A stretch of 64,000 bases of DNA from Pseudovirgaria hyperparasitica (Eukaryota; Ascomycota; Dothideomycetes; Acrospermales; Acrospermaceae): positions 1,026,133 through 1,090,132 of the forward strand of contig NW_022985553.1 of the NCBI RefSeq assembly GCF_010093815.1, given 5' to 3'. The position numbers were made by a program, and so were the translations under genes. Positions 35,084-45,558 of this stretch are shown in pieces. How positions within the stretch are numbered: the stretch's first letter is position 1; every line of letters begins with the position of its first letter. The notes beneath the pieces are model-generated. The model was not told the DNA's origin. It saw only the letters and a list, made by a program, of their open reading frames with translations, and did no database searches.

Positions 35084-35895
35084 AGAATCTGGCGATGGGC
35101 GACGATCACTCCATGGGATGGCGGGATCGGGGTGGGTTGGTACTGTGTATACTGCGGGTGGCCCCAGATATACCCACCAAAAGGGCGGAAAAGGGCTGAA
35201 AAGTGTGGGCTTGGCAGCTGGCTTCCCCGCAAAGTTGCGCCATCTCGAGTCAGGACAGGCAGGTTGGGCGCGTGCAGTCAGTGAGTGTAGCCTGTAACCT
35301 TAAACCTTAACTAATGGCCCGTCGACGTCACGACCGGCAGTCAACTGTTGCTTCTACTACATACTACTACCTTTCTCAGTACTGCTTACCCAGCTAAAAT
35401 AGGCGCACCTGCACCCTAAACTGTAGGCTGGTCGGCTGCCAAACGTCGCGGCTACCCAGCTAATTCTAGGGGGCCTTTTAAGTCAATTATCCACGCAAGC
35501 CCGCCCCGCCGGTTGACGACTGATGTCACACAGCCTGCCTGGCCTGATTCGGACAAACGGACGGCACTCACACACTAATTAATCCTTACTACTTACTCTC
35601 ACACAACATTCCTGTATACTTCATACATCACACTCTATACACCACACACCATTCACTCACACCCTCTCACACCACTCGTTCTACTGAGGCTTTTTGCCGC
35701 TGCTGCTGGTCTGCCCTTTTGCTGCTACCCACCGGCGCCAGTACGAGCCCAAAGCTTCCTCTTTGCGACTCGCGCCCATCGCGTCTCTCGCTGGCTGCCA
35801 TTCGTCCGTCGTCGTGCTATCGCCGCTTTGGTCCTCTTATAACGCATCCGACCAGCCAGGCTCAGTCACGAGCCTCGAAATCTTGTCTATGCTAA

Positions 35896-36131
35896 TGCCA
35901 ATTCGAGAAAACAGTCGTTGCTTTGCCATCCTGACTCTCGACCCTAATATCTGCCACTTGTCGCCCAAATTTCGCTCCCTTGAGCCCTTTCTCCCACCAC
36001 ATTTACTGTGCCGCCGACAATCTTCTCTCTCTCGACCTTTCTCCCTCTCTATAACCTCGTCTCCCAATCAAGAACGTTCCACCGCAGAGACTAATCGCCA
36101 ATCGCCTGCTACATACACATATATGCTGTAG
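35896..36131 (+). promoter_or_regulatory. Possible upstream ORF 1 of the fusion gene
   Basis: An open frame beginning MPIRENSRCFAI ends at TAG 36129-36131, 53 bases before the main ATG. It matters only if transcription starts upstream of 35896, which the sequence cannot show. Confidence 0.3.
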
Positions 36132-36137
36132 AACACT

Positions 36138-36278
36138 ATGCTGGAGGAGCACCCAATCCCTACTGCTTCATCCCGGCCGGCATCATGGCGACGACTACGT
36201 CCGATGTCTTCCATACTCGCGCCCCGACTATCCTCGCCGTCACCACCGTCTTCATCGTCCTCTCCTCCGTCTTCGTAG
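36138..36278 (+). promoter_or_regulatory. Upstream ORF 2 overlapping the fusion-gene start
   Basis: ATG at 36138 opens a 46-codon frame (starting MLEEHPIPTASS) that runs out of frame across the main ATG at 36185 and stops at TAG 36276-36278. An overlapping upstream ORF of this kind usually lowers translation of the main frame. Both ATGs have A at -3; the main ATG also has G at +4. Confidence 0.45.
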
Positions 36279-38962
36279 CCCTTCGCATGATATCAAGAAT
36301 CGCCATCGTGCATAAAGTGGGTCTGGATGACTATCTGATGCTCGGTGCATGGGTATGTTGTGATAATGCCCTTCCATGCTCCAACACGACCATGATGCTG
36401 ATTCCTTCTAGCTCATCTCATTTGGCATGTCGTTTGCCATCTGCTATGGCACTTCCGTAGGCTTGGGACGCCACGAGGAAGATATTCCACCTGCTTGGGA
36501 CTCTGCCTTGAAAAAGTCCCAATACGCCTTCTCAGTTCTCTATGTAATCATGCTCCCACCACTACTACATGACCTTCTCTTGCTAACCTCCAGTCGCGAA
36601 GAATCCTGCCTTGATGGCGACAAAGACTTCCATTCTGGCCTTCTACTTGACTCTCTCACGAACACATCAATTCTTCCGTTGGTCCACCCTTACCACCTTG
36701 GCCATCGTCAATCTCGCCGGCGTCGCCCTCACCATACTCAACATCGTGCAATGTCGTCCCGTCGAAGCTGCCTTTGACCAGTTCCCTGCCTCGACCGCCC
36801 ACTGTACGGACATTGTCACCCTCTACCTCTCCTCCGCCCCGGTCAACATCATCACCGATCTCGCCATTCTCATCCTACCCATGCCAATCCTGACTGGCAT
36901 GCACCTTCCACGCAAGCAAAAGACCATCCTGATCATCACCTTTAGCTTCGGCGTCTTCGTTACTGCTGTCGATGTCGTTCGCATAGCATATCTTCAGTCG
37001 GCCGTCTCCACCCGCCTGAGAAGCATCGCTGCCCAACAGACTGCTACCGAGCACGGCGATACTCGCAGCTTCGAGGCCAACGACTTTTCTTGGTATGCTG
37101 GCTTTTCCTTCATGTGGTCGGCCATTGAGGTGCACGTCGGCATGATGTGCGCTTGTGTGCCAGCCTTGAAACCTCTGGTGGCACGCTTCCTGCCAAAAAT
37201 GTTGCGCGACGATACCTGCAATGACCGGACGGGCGTGCGAACCTCGACTGGCCACATGGATGGCTCACTGGATGCCAGAAACATGGAGGGACTCCCTACC
37301 GCCACGGCACCGCAGCGTCCTCAGTCTGCTGCAGCCGATCCTCAACGCGTGATGAGCCAGGAAATAGATATGATGGATTTCCTGACCACACCAGACATGA
37401 GAGAGCTACCTGAACGCATCGCCAGAACCCAGACCGCAATGACAAACACCACTCGACACACGCAACCAAGTAGCCAGAAATTCTTCGAATTCGTGAATAT
37501 CCGCCAGGGCAAGAGCATGGTCCACTTCACCCATCGAGAATCCATCTTCCCGCTCACCATGGTTACGTTGCTGTTCTTTGTATGGGGCTTCGCTTACGGA
37601 CTGCTGGATGTTCTCAACTCCAGATTCCAGGAAATCGCACACATGTCCTCTCTACAGACCGTTGGCATACATAGCGCCTACTTTGCTGGCTACTTTATAG
37701 GGCCCATCACTTTTGGTCGCCTCGTGCTCAAGAACTGGGGCTTCAAGGCTTGTTACATCGTCGGCCTGATCATCTACGGTTGCGGAACCCTGATATTCTG
37801 GCCATCCGCCGTCCTCACTTCGTTCCCCGCCTTTCTCGTCTCAAATTTCATCGTCGCATTGGGCCTTTCCACCCTGGAGATAGCCGCGAATCCGTTCATC
37901 GCTCTTGTCGGCCCATCGCGATATGCAGAGACCAGGCTCAATCTCTCTCAGGGCATCCAGGCAGTCGGAACTGTAGTCTCGCCACTGCTTGCAAAGAAGG
38001 TGCTCTTCAAAGCAGAAGCAGATTCACTCATTGATGTCCAATGGACCTACCTTGGAATATCCCTATTTACCTTCCTGCTGGCTCTAGCTTACTATTACGT
38101 GCCCCTGCCCGAAGCCACCGACGACGAGCTCGACGATGCGTCTGAACGATACGATGCCGCAAACACAAAGACCATGTTCAATGTCAAAACCATTTGGCTT
38201 ACCTTGGCCGTCGGCGTCTTCAGTCTATTCTGCTACGTCGGTGGCCAGGAAGTCGTTGCCACCAGCTTTGGACCCCTCACCAGTGTGTTGATGCCCCGAG
38301 ACAGCGAATCCGACACCACAAACGACCAAGCCATTGCCCACACCGTCTTCGCCATATCACGCTTTGTCAGCGCAGCAGCGACATGCCACTTCAAACCCCG
38401 ACACGTTCTCTTATTCTTCTATGCCGGCGCTATTGCGTTCAGCGCAGCAGCAATGCATGGCATCGGCCTAACGCCAACGGTGCTTGTCATGTCCATCTAC
38501 TTTTTCGAGGGCCCCATATTCTCCATTGTCTTTGCCATGTGCTTGCGTGGCATGGGCCGACACACCAAGATGGCGTCCATCGTACTCACCGCGGCGGTAT
38601 CGGGCGGCGCCGTCTTTCCCCCGATTGCATACAGCGTGCAGAAATCGCATGGCACGCAGTACGCCTTGTGTGTTGCCGTTGCGGCCTTTACAGCAGGCAC
38701 CCTGCTCGCCCTATGGACCGAGCTTGTCCCCAAAGCGCGGCGCATCGTCGATCCACTCACGGACCCCAGCGCCGCGAACTCGGATGATGATGAGGAGGAG
38801 GAGGAGGAGGATAGTGCCGAGCGATCGGGGTCAGAGAGCAAGCGGAGTAGTATACTACGGGGCATCAGGCGGAAGATTAGGGAGCTCAAGGACGAGATGC
38901 CGACGAGAGAGCACCGCGAGAGGAAATCCTGGCCGTCTTCTCCGCAAAAGGACGAGACGTGA
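36185..38962 (+). CDS. PTH11-like rhodopsin-domain receptor fused to FucP-type MFS transporter
   Basis: Three exons: 36185-36352, 36412-36543, 36602-38962 (886 residues). Intron 1 is GTATGT-TAG; intron 2 is GTAATC with branch GCTAAC and an AAG acceptor at 36601, chosen because it restores the conserved VLY-NPALMATKTSIL. Residues ~10-302 form the fungal seven-helix rhodopsin/PTH11-type domain (KVGLDDYLMLGAW, SILAFYLTLSR, CTDIVTLYLSSAPVNIITDLAILILPMP, WSAIEVHVGMMCACVPALKPL). Residues ~303-410 are a polar linker. Residues ~412-830 are a 12-helix MFS unit of the L-fucose/glucose-galactose permease (FucP) type (FFVWGFAYGLLDVLN, AYFAGYFIGPI, LEIAANPFIALVGP, NLSQGIQAVGTVVSPL). The tail is acidic then basic. 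Both halves lie in one 787-codon exon without a stop, so the fusion is not a modelling artefact. Plasma-membrane sensing plus sugar transport is inferred. Confidence 0.85.
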
Positions 38963-38967
38963 GCCAT

Positions 38968-39058
38968 CTTGATCATGCCTGATCGCCTTGGTCATACTTG
39001 ATCGTCTTGGTCATGCCTGATCGCCTTGGTCATACTTGATCGTCTTGGTCATACTTGG
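38968..39058. repeat. 19-bp tandem repeat after the fusion gene
   Basis: Nearly five copies of GCCTTGGTCATACTTGATC, with alternating C/T variants, start 6 bases after the stop codon and so lie in the 3' UTR. Confidence 0.85.
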
Positions 39059-39402
39059 TTGGGGGGAGTTTCTATGTTTGCATCATGATCTTGGTCTTGG
39101 AACCACCCTTTTTCTTTGTTGAGTTTAGCGCATGCATGCATATAATCATCACACAGTTTTTTTTTTTTTGCATATACCACCACCCTTTACGAACATGTAC
39201 ATGTATATATATATACATACATATATAATATACGACGCTAATTACGATACACAATTATATACGAAATTCTATGGAGCCAGGCTTGGAAACATATATGACC
39301 TTGCCTGCCTGCCTGCCTGGCTGCCTGGAATATACAGCATAGACTGGTCCTTCACTATTGTATCAATGTATGCAGTAACACACATTAGAACAAACAGCAT
39401 GG

Positions 39403-39405
<3 letters not shown>

Positions 39406-39493
<88 letters not shown>
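39406..39493. repeat. (AC)n microsatellite, 88 bp
   Basis: Forty-four uninterrupted AC units. Length this great is usually polymorphic between strains. Confidence 0.95.
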
Positions 39494-39495
<2 letters not shown>

Positions 39496-39772
39496 GGCAT
39501 CGCAAGATCGTTATGTTATTATTCTTCTTTTCCCCTTTTCCTCTTTCTCTTTCTCGGGTCTATCCAGCTGCCTACACATAAAACACCTTTCGGAGAAAAG
39601 GAAGAAACTCCAATACCAATGCATACATGTCCTATACCCCCTACCCCATACCCCATACCCCATACCCTACACCCCATAACCCCACGCCGGATGGCCTAGT
39701 AGTCCTGCACAGTACAGTACAGTACGGTACACTCTCTACACATAGGCTGGCTGGTTCCACGACAAACAACTA

Positions 39773-41922
39773 TTACATCCGCGCCTTCTTCTCATCTACC
39801 TCGTCCTCGTCACTGTCACAGCTCAGATCCGCGCCATCACCAATGCTATACCTCTCCTGCTCCATGCCACTACCATCACGATCACCACCATCATCCTCAC
39901 CCTCATCGCGGTCAAACAGCTTACTCTTCGCCTCCCCGCCGCCCGCCTCATTAGCGTAGCGTTGCCGTCGTCCGTTCACATGTCCATGCCCATGTCCATG
40001 TCCATGTCCATGCCCACGCAAGTCAAGCTCCTGCTCGTCAAAGTCCGCCGCCTCCAGATCCTCTTCCGTGCGACCGACCCTATTGCCAAAGCTCTCGAGG
40101 CCGGCGCGGAGATTCCCCGCAGCGCGACTAGCCACGGCGACAGGACCGTTGCCGCCGCCACGACCACCACCACCACCATTATTCGAGCTGGTAAACAAGC
40201 CCTGATAGCCCGCGCGCCTGCGGCGATCGCGCCAGACGAACCAGCCCCAGGCGGCGGCGGCCAGCGCGACAATGACGAGGACGACCTCGCCGCTCTTCTG
40301 GTATGCGTGCCAGGCCGCCTCCTTGACGCGCTGCTTTTCTGCCTCCTGGCCGACGGTGCTGTTGGTGTGGCCGCCCACGCTCGTTTCCGGGCCGGCCTTT
40401 TCGCCGTCGAGTTGGGAGTCGACTGGGTGGCCGCCCACGCTGGCAATGTCGACGCCCATGAAGCGGTCTAGCATGTCTCGTGTGCGTCGCGGGTAGTCGA
40501 ATGGGACCATGTGTGAGGAGTTGTAGAACAGCACGTATGTGAGGTTTCGGGCTTCTTGGTAGAATCCCGCGGGCTCGCCTTCGAATTCCCATTCGCGGCG
40601 GGGGGCGGTGACGCCGGGTGATAGTTCGAAGCCTTTTCCTTCGTTCCACTCCATGTTCTTGATCAGCTCCTCCGTACCAATGTGGTTGCAGATGAAGTCT
40701 CTGTCGCCGGAAAATAGAACGATAGGAACTGTCCCGAGGATGCCAGGTAGAAGCTCAATGGATGGCACGGAGTTGCGCGCGCGGAAGTTGGACGATACCG
40801 CACCGTTGCATTCCTGCCAGCCAGTCTTCTTGTCGCCGTCAATGTGCAAGGCGCTGGTAACGTCCTTGCGTCGCAGGTATGGAGTGACGTCTGCCAAATC
40901 TGGAGGCCAGTTCATGCCACAGGAATCATCGTCGCGGAGACGAATGTCGTACATGTTCAGACATTGCTGGTTCTTCTCCGCGTGTTTGTCCTTTGTCATC
41001 TCGAGGATGTCCGTCATGATGCGCTCGCATTGCGCGACGTCGACATGACCTTTGCCGTCGCCGTTCAGAACTTCCGTACATTTGGCTTGCTGCGCCGCAA
41101 CACGTCTTGCAATATCACTCCCGTCTTGAATGAGATGCTCCTTGTATGCGTACTGCATGTAGGAGAAGTACTGATCGACTGGCGAAATCCAGCCATTTCC
41201 AATCAGAAGGCCGGACAGGTTCCACGTCGACTTCGCCTTGTCCGCCTTGCTGTTGCGATCCATAATAGCCTTTGCGATGTAGGGGAGATGTTGGCCAGCG
41301 TACGATTCTCCAGCGAGGTAGAGCTATTCACAAGTCAGCCTTGGGATTCCCGATTGTGACACATCTTGACATACATCGTCATTCTCATACTCCGGGAACA
41401 GCGCAAACCACTTTTCCAGGAATATCATGAAGTTGTCTGCCATCTCTTGTAGTTCGTGAAGGAACCCGTTCGTGTCCACGTAGCTGAATCCCGTGCCGAC
41501 CGGATTGTCCACGAAGAGCAGGTTGGCAAACTCGTCCCACGAGCCCTCATTATACTCCAGCTTTCCGCCTTCTCTTACACGATATGGACCGATTTCCATC
41601 ATCGCTCCGTCCATAGAACTACACCCCGGCCCTCCGTTCAGCCATATCACCGTTCTTTGACGATCGCCGATGTGTCTATTTTGGTAGTGCCAAAAGAAGA
41701 GGTTGCCGTGATTTTCTTCCGTGACGGTTATGTGTCTGTGGTGTGTAATATTAGGAAGAGTATCGAACGCGATTTTTCAAAGCAGGCTTACCCAGCATGC
41801 ATCTTGAGAAGCGGGCCGTCTGGCGCCCCTGGCAGAGACTTGACATAGTAGTCAGCAGCTCTTTTGTCTGCGGCCGCTGTGGGTATCCACAGGGCGGAAA
41901 GTAGAGGTAGTATGACAAGCAT
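39773..41922 (-). CDS. KEX1: KEX1 pheromone-processing carboxypeptidase (S10 serine carboxypeptidase)
   Basis: Three exons: 41792-41922, 41375-41735, 39773-41323; introns 41736-41791 and 41324-41374 have GTAAGC/GTATGT donors. The product has 680 residues. Signal peptide ([18 protein letters not shown]), then the KEX1 signature [23 protein letters not shown]. The catalytic elements are all present: [11 protein letters not shown], Ser171 in GESYAG, Asp in GDRD (371-373) and His435 in SSHMVPFD. After the peptidase domain come a polar stalk, one membrane helix ([18 protein letters not shown]), and a cytosolic tail with a Gly patch, a (HG)6 tract and an acidic end. KEX1 trims C-terminal Lys/Arg left by Kex2 in the late Golgi. 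The frame also extends upstream to 42024, but the Met at 41922 gives the standard signal peptide. No lesion seen. Confidence 0.93.
39985..40014. repeat. Coding 6-bp repeat giving a His-Gly tract in KEX1
   Basis: On the minus strand about five copies of GGACATGGACAT-type hexamers; they encode alternating Gly-His in the cytosolic tail of KEX1. Confidence 0.8.
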
Positions 41923-42860
41923 AATGCTAGAAGCAGCTGATGAGCCTCGTGTGTCGATATTAAAAGGTCGCATTGTAAGAGAAACCAGCCGTCGTAAGCA
42001 GACGGAGAAAGCCTGGATGGGCAAGGGGAAGGAGGCGGTTATCTCATTAGTGTACGGTTTGAGTGAGCGGCGAAGAGGATATTGGGGACGATGGTATGCC
42101 TAAAAGTAAAATGGGTATTCGTGGATAGGAGAGTGCGGATGTGAAGGTATGCTTTCCAGGCCAGAGTTGCGATACCTACGTCTTATGTCTTGCAGGTGAG
42201 AGGAGTCGTGGACCGGACAAATGCAGTTAGCGTGCCAGTTGGTGGCTGAAGTTGCTGCTAGCGCTGGGTTTGGGGGTGGCTTTTGCGTGTTGTAACAATT
42301 GTCGAGCTGGTGAGATTTTTTGGCTTCATATCTTATTCACAGTGTAAAGTGAAGTTCTCTCTCGTTCATCATCTATACACCTGCCATACTGTTTGTTATG
42401 TCTGTGCAATTGGCAAAACAATCGGGCCTTGTCATAGTTCATTTCCCAACTTCAGTGATAGCATATAAGCACTTGCAACCTCAGAGTCTCATGGTTATCA
42501 TCTCATACACAGTCTACACTCAGATCGTTGTCATAGCTCATTTGATACTCGATCTCTCTTATACAGGCCACGCGGCTTGGCATGGTCGCGAGTTTCATGT
42601 ATGTGGCCCCTAACGAAACCCTGCAGAGTACCTACGGCTTCTCTCACTTCCAACGTATTCCGCTTCAGCATTCTCCTGTCAGCTTGAGATGCACCAAGTC
42701 ATATCTCCAGACCCCACAAGACGAGAGTAAAGCTGCACTCTATACGTTCCACACCCAGTAAGCCAAAACATTACTCTGGCTGGTAGTCCGTGTTCAAGCG
42801 GGCCAGCGATCATGAAGCGGTAATGCCTGTTTCGTCTTACGTGTGCCTGGCGATCGCTAT
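41923..42860. other. Intergenic, promoter of KEX1
   Basis: Upstream of KEX1 and downstream of SFM1, both on the minus strand. No further feature recognised. Confidence 0.5.
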
Positions 42861-43705
42861 TCATAATAGCTCACCGAAACCCCTCTCTGAATCGTTCTTG
42901 ATCAGATCGATCATACCCTGATAATGTCAGTAGAGTTGATATGCACCCGAGACGTATAGCCTCACCTCAGGCATCACAGGCTCGCCATCCTTCCCTTTGA
43001 CATAGCGGAATGGCATCTCCGTGCTCTCGTGCTTGTTGACCTTCAACTCCGGATGATCCACATACTCGATCTTTTCCAGAGGAGCTGAACACGGAAGACT
43101 TAGCTATAAATGCTGTCTTGTGCGTTGTTGATGACTCACTGCGATCTTGAACAACGATTCGTGTTACTCTGACAGCAGTGTCTGTCGTCATTTGTACAGG
43201 GCCAAGCCGACGGCCTTCATATCCTTTCTTGCGAAGCTCCGACGTTCTGTCTGAATATCATGTTAGTAGCACATAAGTTCGTGTGTACATCTGGACCTGC
43301 CTCGTGGAGGGTCATCGCCTAAGTTGCTCATCAGCATTTGATTATCTAGCACACACCAGGCAGAATCCTACCCAATATGCCACCGAACAGAAAGACTGTG
43401 AACTTGTCGCCATCCTCCGGGCTAAGCTCTTTGCTAGCCGCAGGGTCCAGCAAGCAGACAGACTCCTTTTGAGATGCAAAGATCTCTTCTACGCTCCTCT
43501 GCTCTATTTTGATACCTTTGCTCTGCTTGACAACCCCAGGGATATTGGTAGCAAGCGACTCCGGCACCGAAGATAGCAGAAATTGCGCATTCGCCTCGTA
43601 GCTTTCCTTAGCGATAGCTGCATATTCTAGAGCAGACCATTGCTCCAGCTCAGGATCCAGATGTTCTACGACATAGGTCTTGCTTGACTCTGCAAAATTC
43701 GCCAT
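42861..43705 (-). CDS. SFM1: SFM1-like SPOUT protein-arginine methyltransferase
   Basis: Five exons: 43372-43705, 43301-43318, 43140-43250, 42966-43084, 42861-42917 (212 residues; yeast Sfm1 has 213). Conserved landmarks run in order: TYVVEHLDPELEQWSALEY, LLSSVPES, CLLDPAASKELSPED, FTVFLFGGILGDDPPRDRT, GYEGRRLGPVQMTTDTAVRVT, IEYVDHPEL, STEMPFRYVKGKDGEPVMPEGMIDLIKND. The GGILGD and Q-MTTDTA segments are the SAM-binding trefoil-knot region of SPOUT enzymes. Yeast Sfm1 methylates Arg146 of ribosomal protein uS3 (Rps3). Exon 2 is only 18 nt if intron 2 is a GC-AG intron (43251-43300), which gives DDPPRDRT; with a GT-AG choice (43247-43296) it is 22 nt and gives DDPPRGRT. Total length is equal either way. 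Introns 1, 3 and 4 are ordinary. Confidence 0.88.
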
Positions 43706-44301
43706 CTGTGACTTTGTTGGTCGAGATTGACGGAGACGATAAGCCGAGAAGTGCAGATATTTGGGAGCACACAATGGTATTACTTAACCAAGATGTAGGT
43801 GTCTATTAAGCAAAAGTGTCCTTGCACAACTGGAGTGAATTTTGCATCTTGACTCTCTCGCTATAGTACGCTACACCCAGTATAGGTTTAGCGTAATGTC
43901 TTCGTTATGAGGGGAGATACATTCTTGCTTTATGATGGTTCCTTTTAGTGCGCTATATTCTCGACTATCTATATAAGAAGCCGAAGTAACTTCTTGACCT
44001 TCATATATACATCTGTACTGTCTACTATCTTTTGCAGGGCGCCAGTTGCAGATTCGTGTCTGAGTACCTACAACCGTCCGTCGGCTAACTTATAGCATAG
44101 TTGCAAGACATCTATCCAGACATCTGTTACAGGAGCTCGAGACGTATGAGGGCACGATCTCGAGGGATAGCAGCAGTCGACCGGTACAAGATCTCTGCCA
44201 TCCTCTACTCGAGCTTGCTCCAGATCCGCAAAATTGCATGGTCTACTTGTCCTTCGTGTCGCAGCGTAACTCTACTAGCAGACACGGTTTTTGCATGCAT
44301 C
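43706..44301. other. Intergenic, promoter of SFM1
   Basis: Between the start of SFM1 and the end of CIA1, both on the minus strand. AT-rich in the first 300 bases; nothing else recognised. Confidence 0.5.
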
Positions 44302-45558
44302 TCAACCTCCGACTGCTTCTTCCAGCGTCCACACCTTCACTTCTCCGTCATCGCCTGTGCTCACAATCACCTCTTCATCCTCACTGCGCCTTCCCTTGTC
44401 CCACCTTTTCGCCCACACCACATGATTGACCTCAAAAACTCCATGGGCGGCCTCGATACTCGCCACAACAGTCCATTCAGTCCCAACATCTTCTTCAGCC
44501 CCTGACTTCCACTGCTCTTTGTACACAACAATCATCCCATCGCTTCCCGCGCTGACCACCAAGCCGCTGGTAGTGCTCCATGATGCGGAATAAACGGCTC
44601 GAGTATGGGTACCCGGGAATTGCGCTTCCTCAAGCCAGGTCTCATCGATGTTTGACGAGCGGATGATGCTGGGTACTCCAGTGTTACGTGCAGCGTTCGC
44701 GTCGTCCGCAGGAGGCTCGCGGCGCCAAATACGGATGCTGAGGTCGTCTGAGGCTGATAGTAGCCGTGGCCCGGATGCAGCGCGTTGGATCAGAAAGTCG
44801 CGCTGTGCTTGCGACAGCTCCTCAGAGGGAGTCGCCTTGAGGCCTGGTAGATCAGCGCCTTCGAACGTAACACACCACACGGTGGCCTTGTGCCCCTGGA
44901 TGACGGCTACCTGCTCCCAGTCATCGACGTCCTCCTTGTATAAACGGATTGTATCGTCGTATGAGGCACTGGCGAGCAGGTCCTCCGCCGGGTGCCAGGC
45001 GACACACTTTACGTCGCCATCGTGCTCGCTCAGCACCGCCATGGTCTCCCAATTGTCATCGTCAAGCTCTTCCCATATCCAAACAGACTTGTCACGCGAG
45101 CAAGTGGCTAGCAGACGGGATGACGGGGCGAAGGCAAGGCTCTTGATCTCGCTCTCGTGGCCATCGAGTAGCACGGTAAAGGCGTATTCACCATCGTCGT
45201 CGTCATCATCTTCATCGTTATCGTTCTCGTCCGTACTGACAATGCCATGATTCAGTGACTCTACGGCATCCCCAGAGTAGTGTTTCTTCCATATCCCAGC
45301 TGAAGCGTCGAAGCTACCTGTTGCAAGCACAGCGTCGCCTTTGCGCAAGGCGGGCTGCCACGCGACGGAGCGAATGGAGCGTTTATGGCCGCCGGAGAGG
45401 GTGGTTATGAGATTGAAAGAGGTGAGCGAGTAGATGCGAACGGTCTTATCTGACGAGGCTGTTGCTAGTAGGGGAAGAGTCGGGTGTGGTTGGGATTGCC
45501 AAGTGCGCGTTGAAGCGGGAGGGGTAAAGTTTGCGAGATGCGATATCTGGAGGGGCAT
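44302..45558 (-). CDS. CIA1: CIA1/CIAO1 WD40 protein of cytosolic Fe-S assembly
   Basis: Single exon, 418 residues. Seven WD40 blades can be counted, including LATASSDKTVRIYSL, IRSVAWQPALRKGDAVLATGSFDASAGIWK, IKSLAFAPSSRLLATCSRDKSVWIWE, VKCVAWHPAEDLLASASYDDTIRLYK, VWCVTFEG with RLLSASDDLSIRIW, VYSASW with VVSAGSDGMIVVY, and a last blade ending STGDDGEVKVWTL. The opening (LANFTPPASTRTWQSQPHPTLPLLATAS) matches fungal CIA1. CIA1 is the docking platform of the CIA targeting complex that hands Fe-S clusters to cytosolic and nuclear apoproteins. An acidic insert (DENDNDEDDDDDDGE) sits in the second inter-blade loop. The frame extends upstream to 45621 without another ATG, so 45558 was chosen. Confidence 0.93.
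   Translation of the reverse strand: MPLQISHLANFTPPASTRTWQSQPHPTLPLLATASSDKTVRIYSLTSFNLITTLSGGHKRSIRSVAWQPALRKGDAVLATGSFDASAGIWKKHYSGDAVESLNHGIVSTDENDNDEDDDDDDGEYAFTVLLDGHESEIKSLAFAPSSRLLATCSRDKSVWIWEELDDDNWETMAVLSEHDGDVKCVAWHPAEDLLASASYDDTIRLYKEDVDDWEQVAVIQGHKATVWCVTFEGADLPGLKATPSEELSQAQRDFLIQRAASGPRLLSASDDLSIRIWRREPPADDANAARNTGVPSIIRSSNIDETWLEEAQFPGTHTRAVYSASWSTTSGLVVSAGSDGMIVVYKEQWKSGAEEDVGTEWTVVASIEAAHGVFEVNHVVWAKRWDKGRRSEDEEVIVSTGDDGEVKVWTLEEAVGG

Larger units (their letters stand above)
29982..36184. other. Long gene-poor interval with simple repeats
   Basis: 6.2 kb without a supportable gene. It contains several tandem tracts (listed separately), C9-C10 and G-runs, and many diverged CT/AG-rich stretches. 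The last ~500 bases are the promoter and leader of the receptor-transporter fusion gene. Confidence 0.5.
38963..39772. other. Convergent intergenic region
   Basis: 3' flanks of the rightward fusion gene and leftward KEX1. Besides the tandem repeats listed, it has a T11 run near 39160, a (TGCC)n tract at 39302-39328 and an ACCCCAT-type tract at 39632-39672. Confidence 0.6.

Noticed and set aside
39632-39672. ACCCCAT-type tract as internal telomere repeat
   Set aside because: The unit is not the CCCTAA of fungal telomeres and the copies are few and irregular.
39962-40471. 170-codon plus-strand frame inside KEX1
   Set aside because: Antisense to the KEX1 tail; it is opened by GC-rich codon bias and low-complexity sequence and has no family features.
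41923-42024. Upstream extension of KEX1 by 34 codons
   Set aside because: It would bury the signal peptide inside the chain; the Met at 41922 gives the standard N-terminus.
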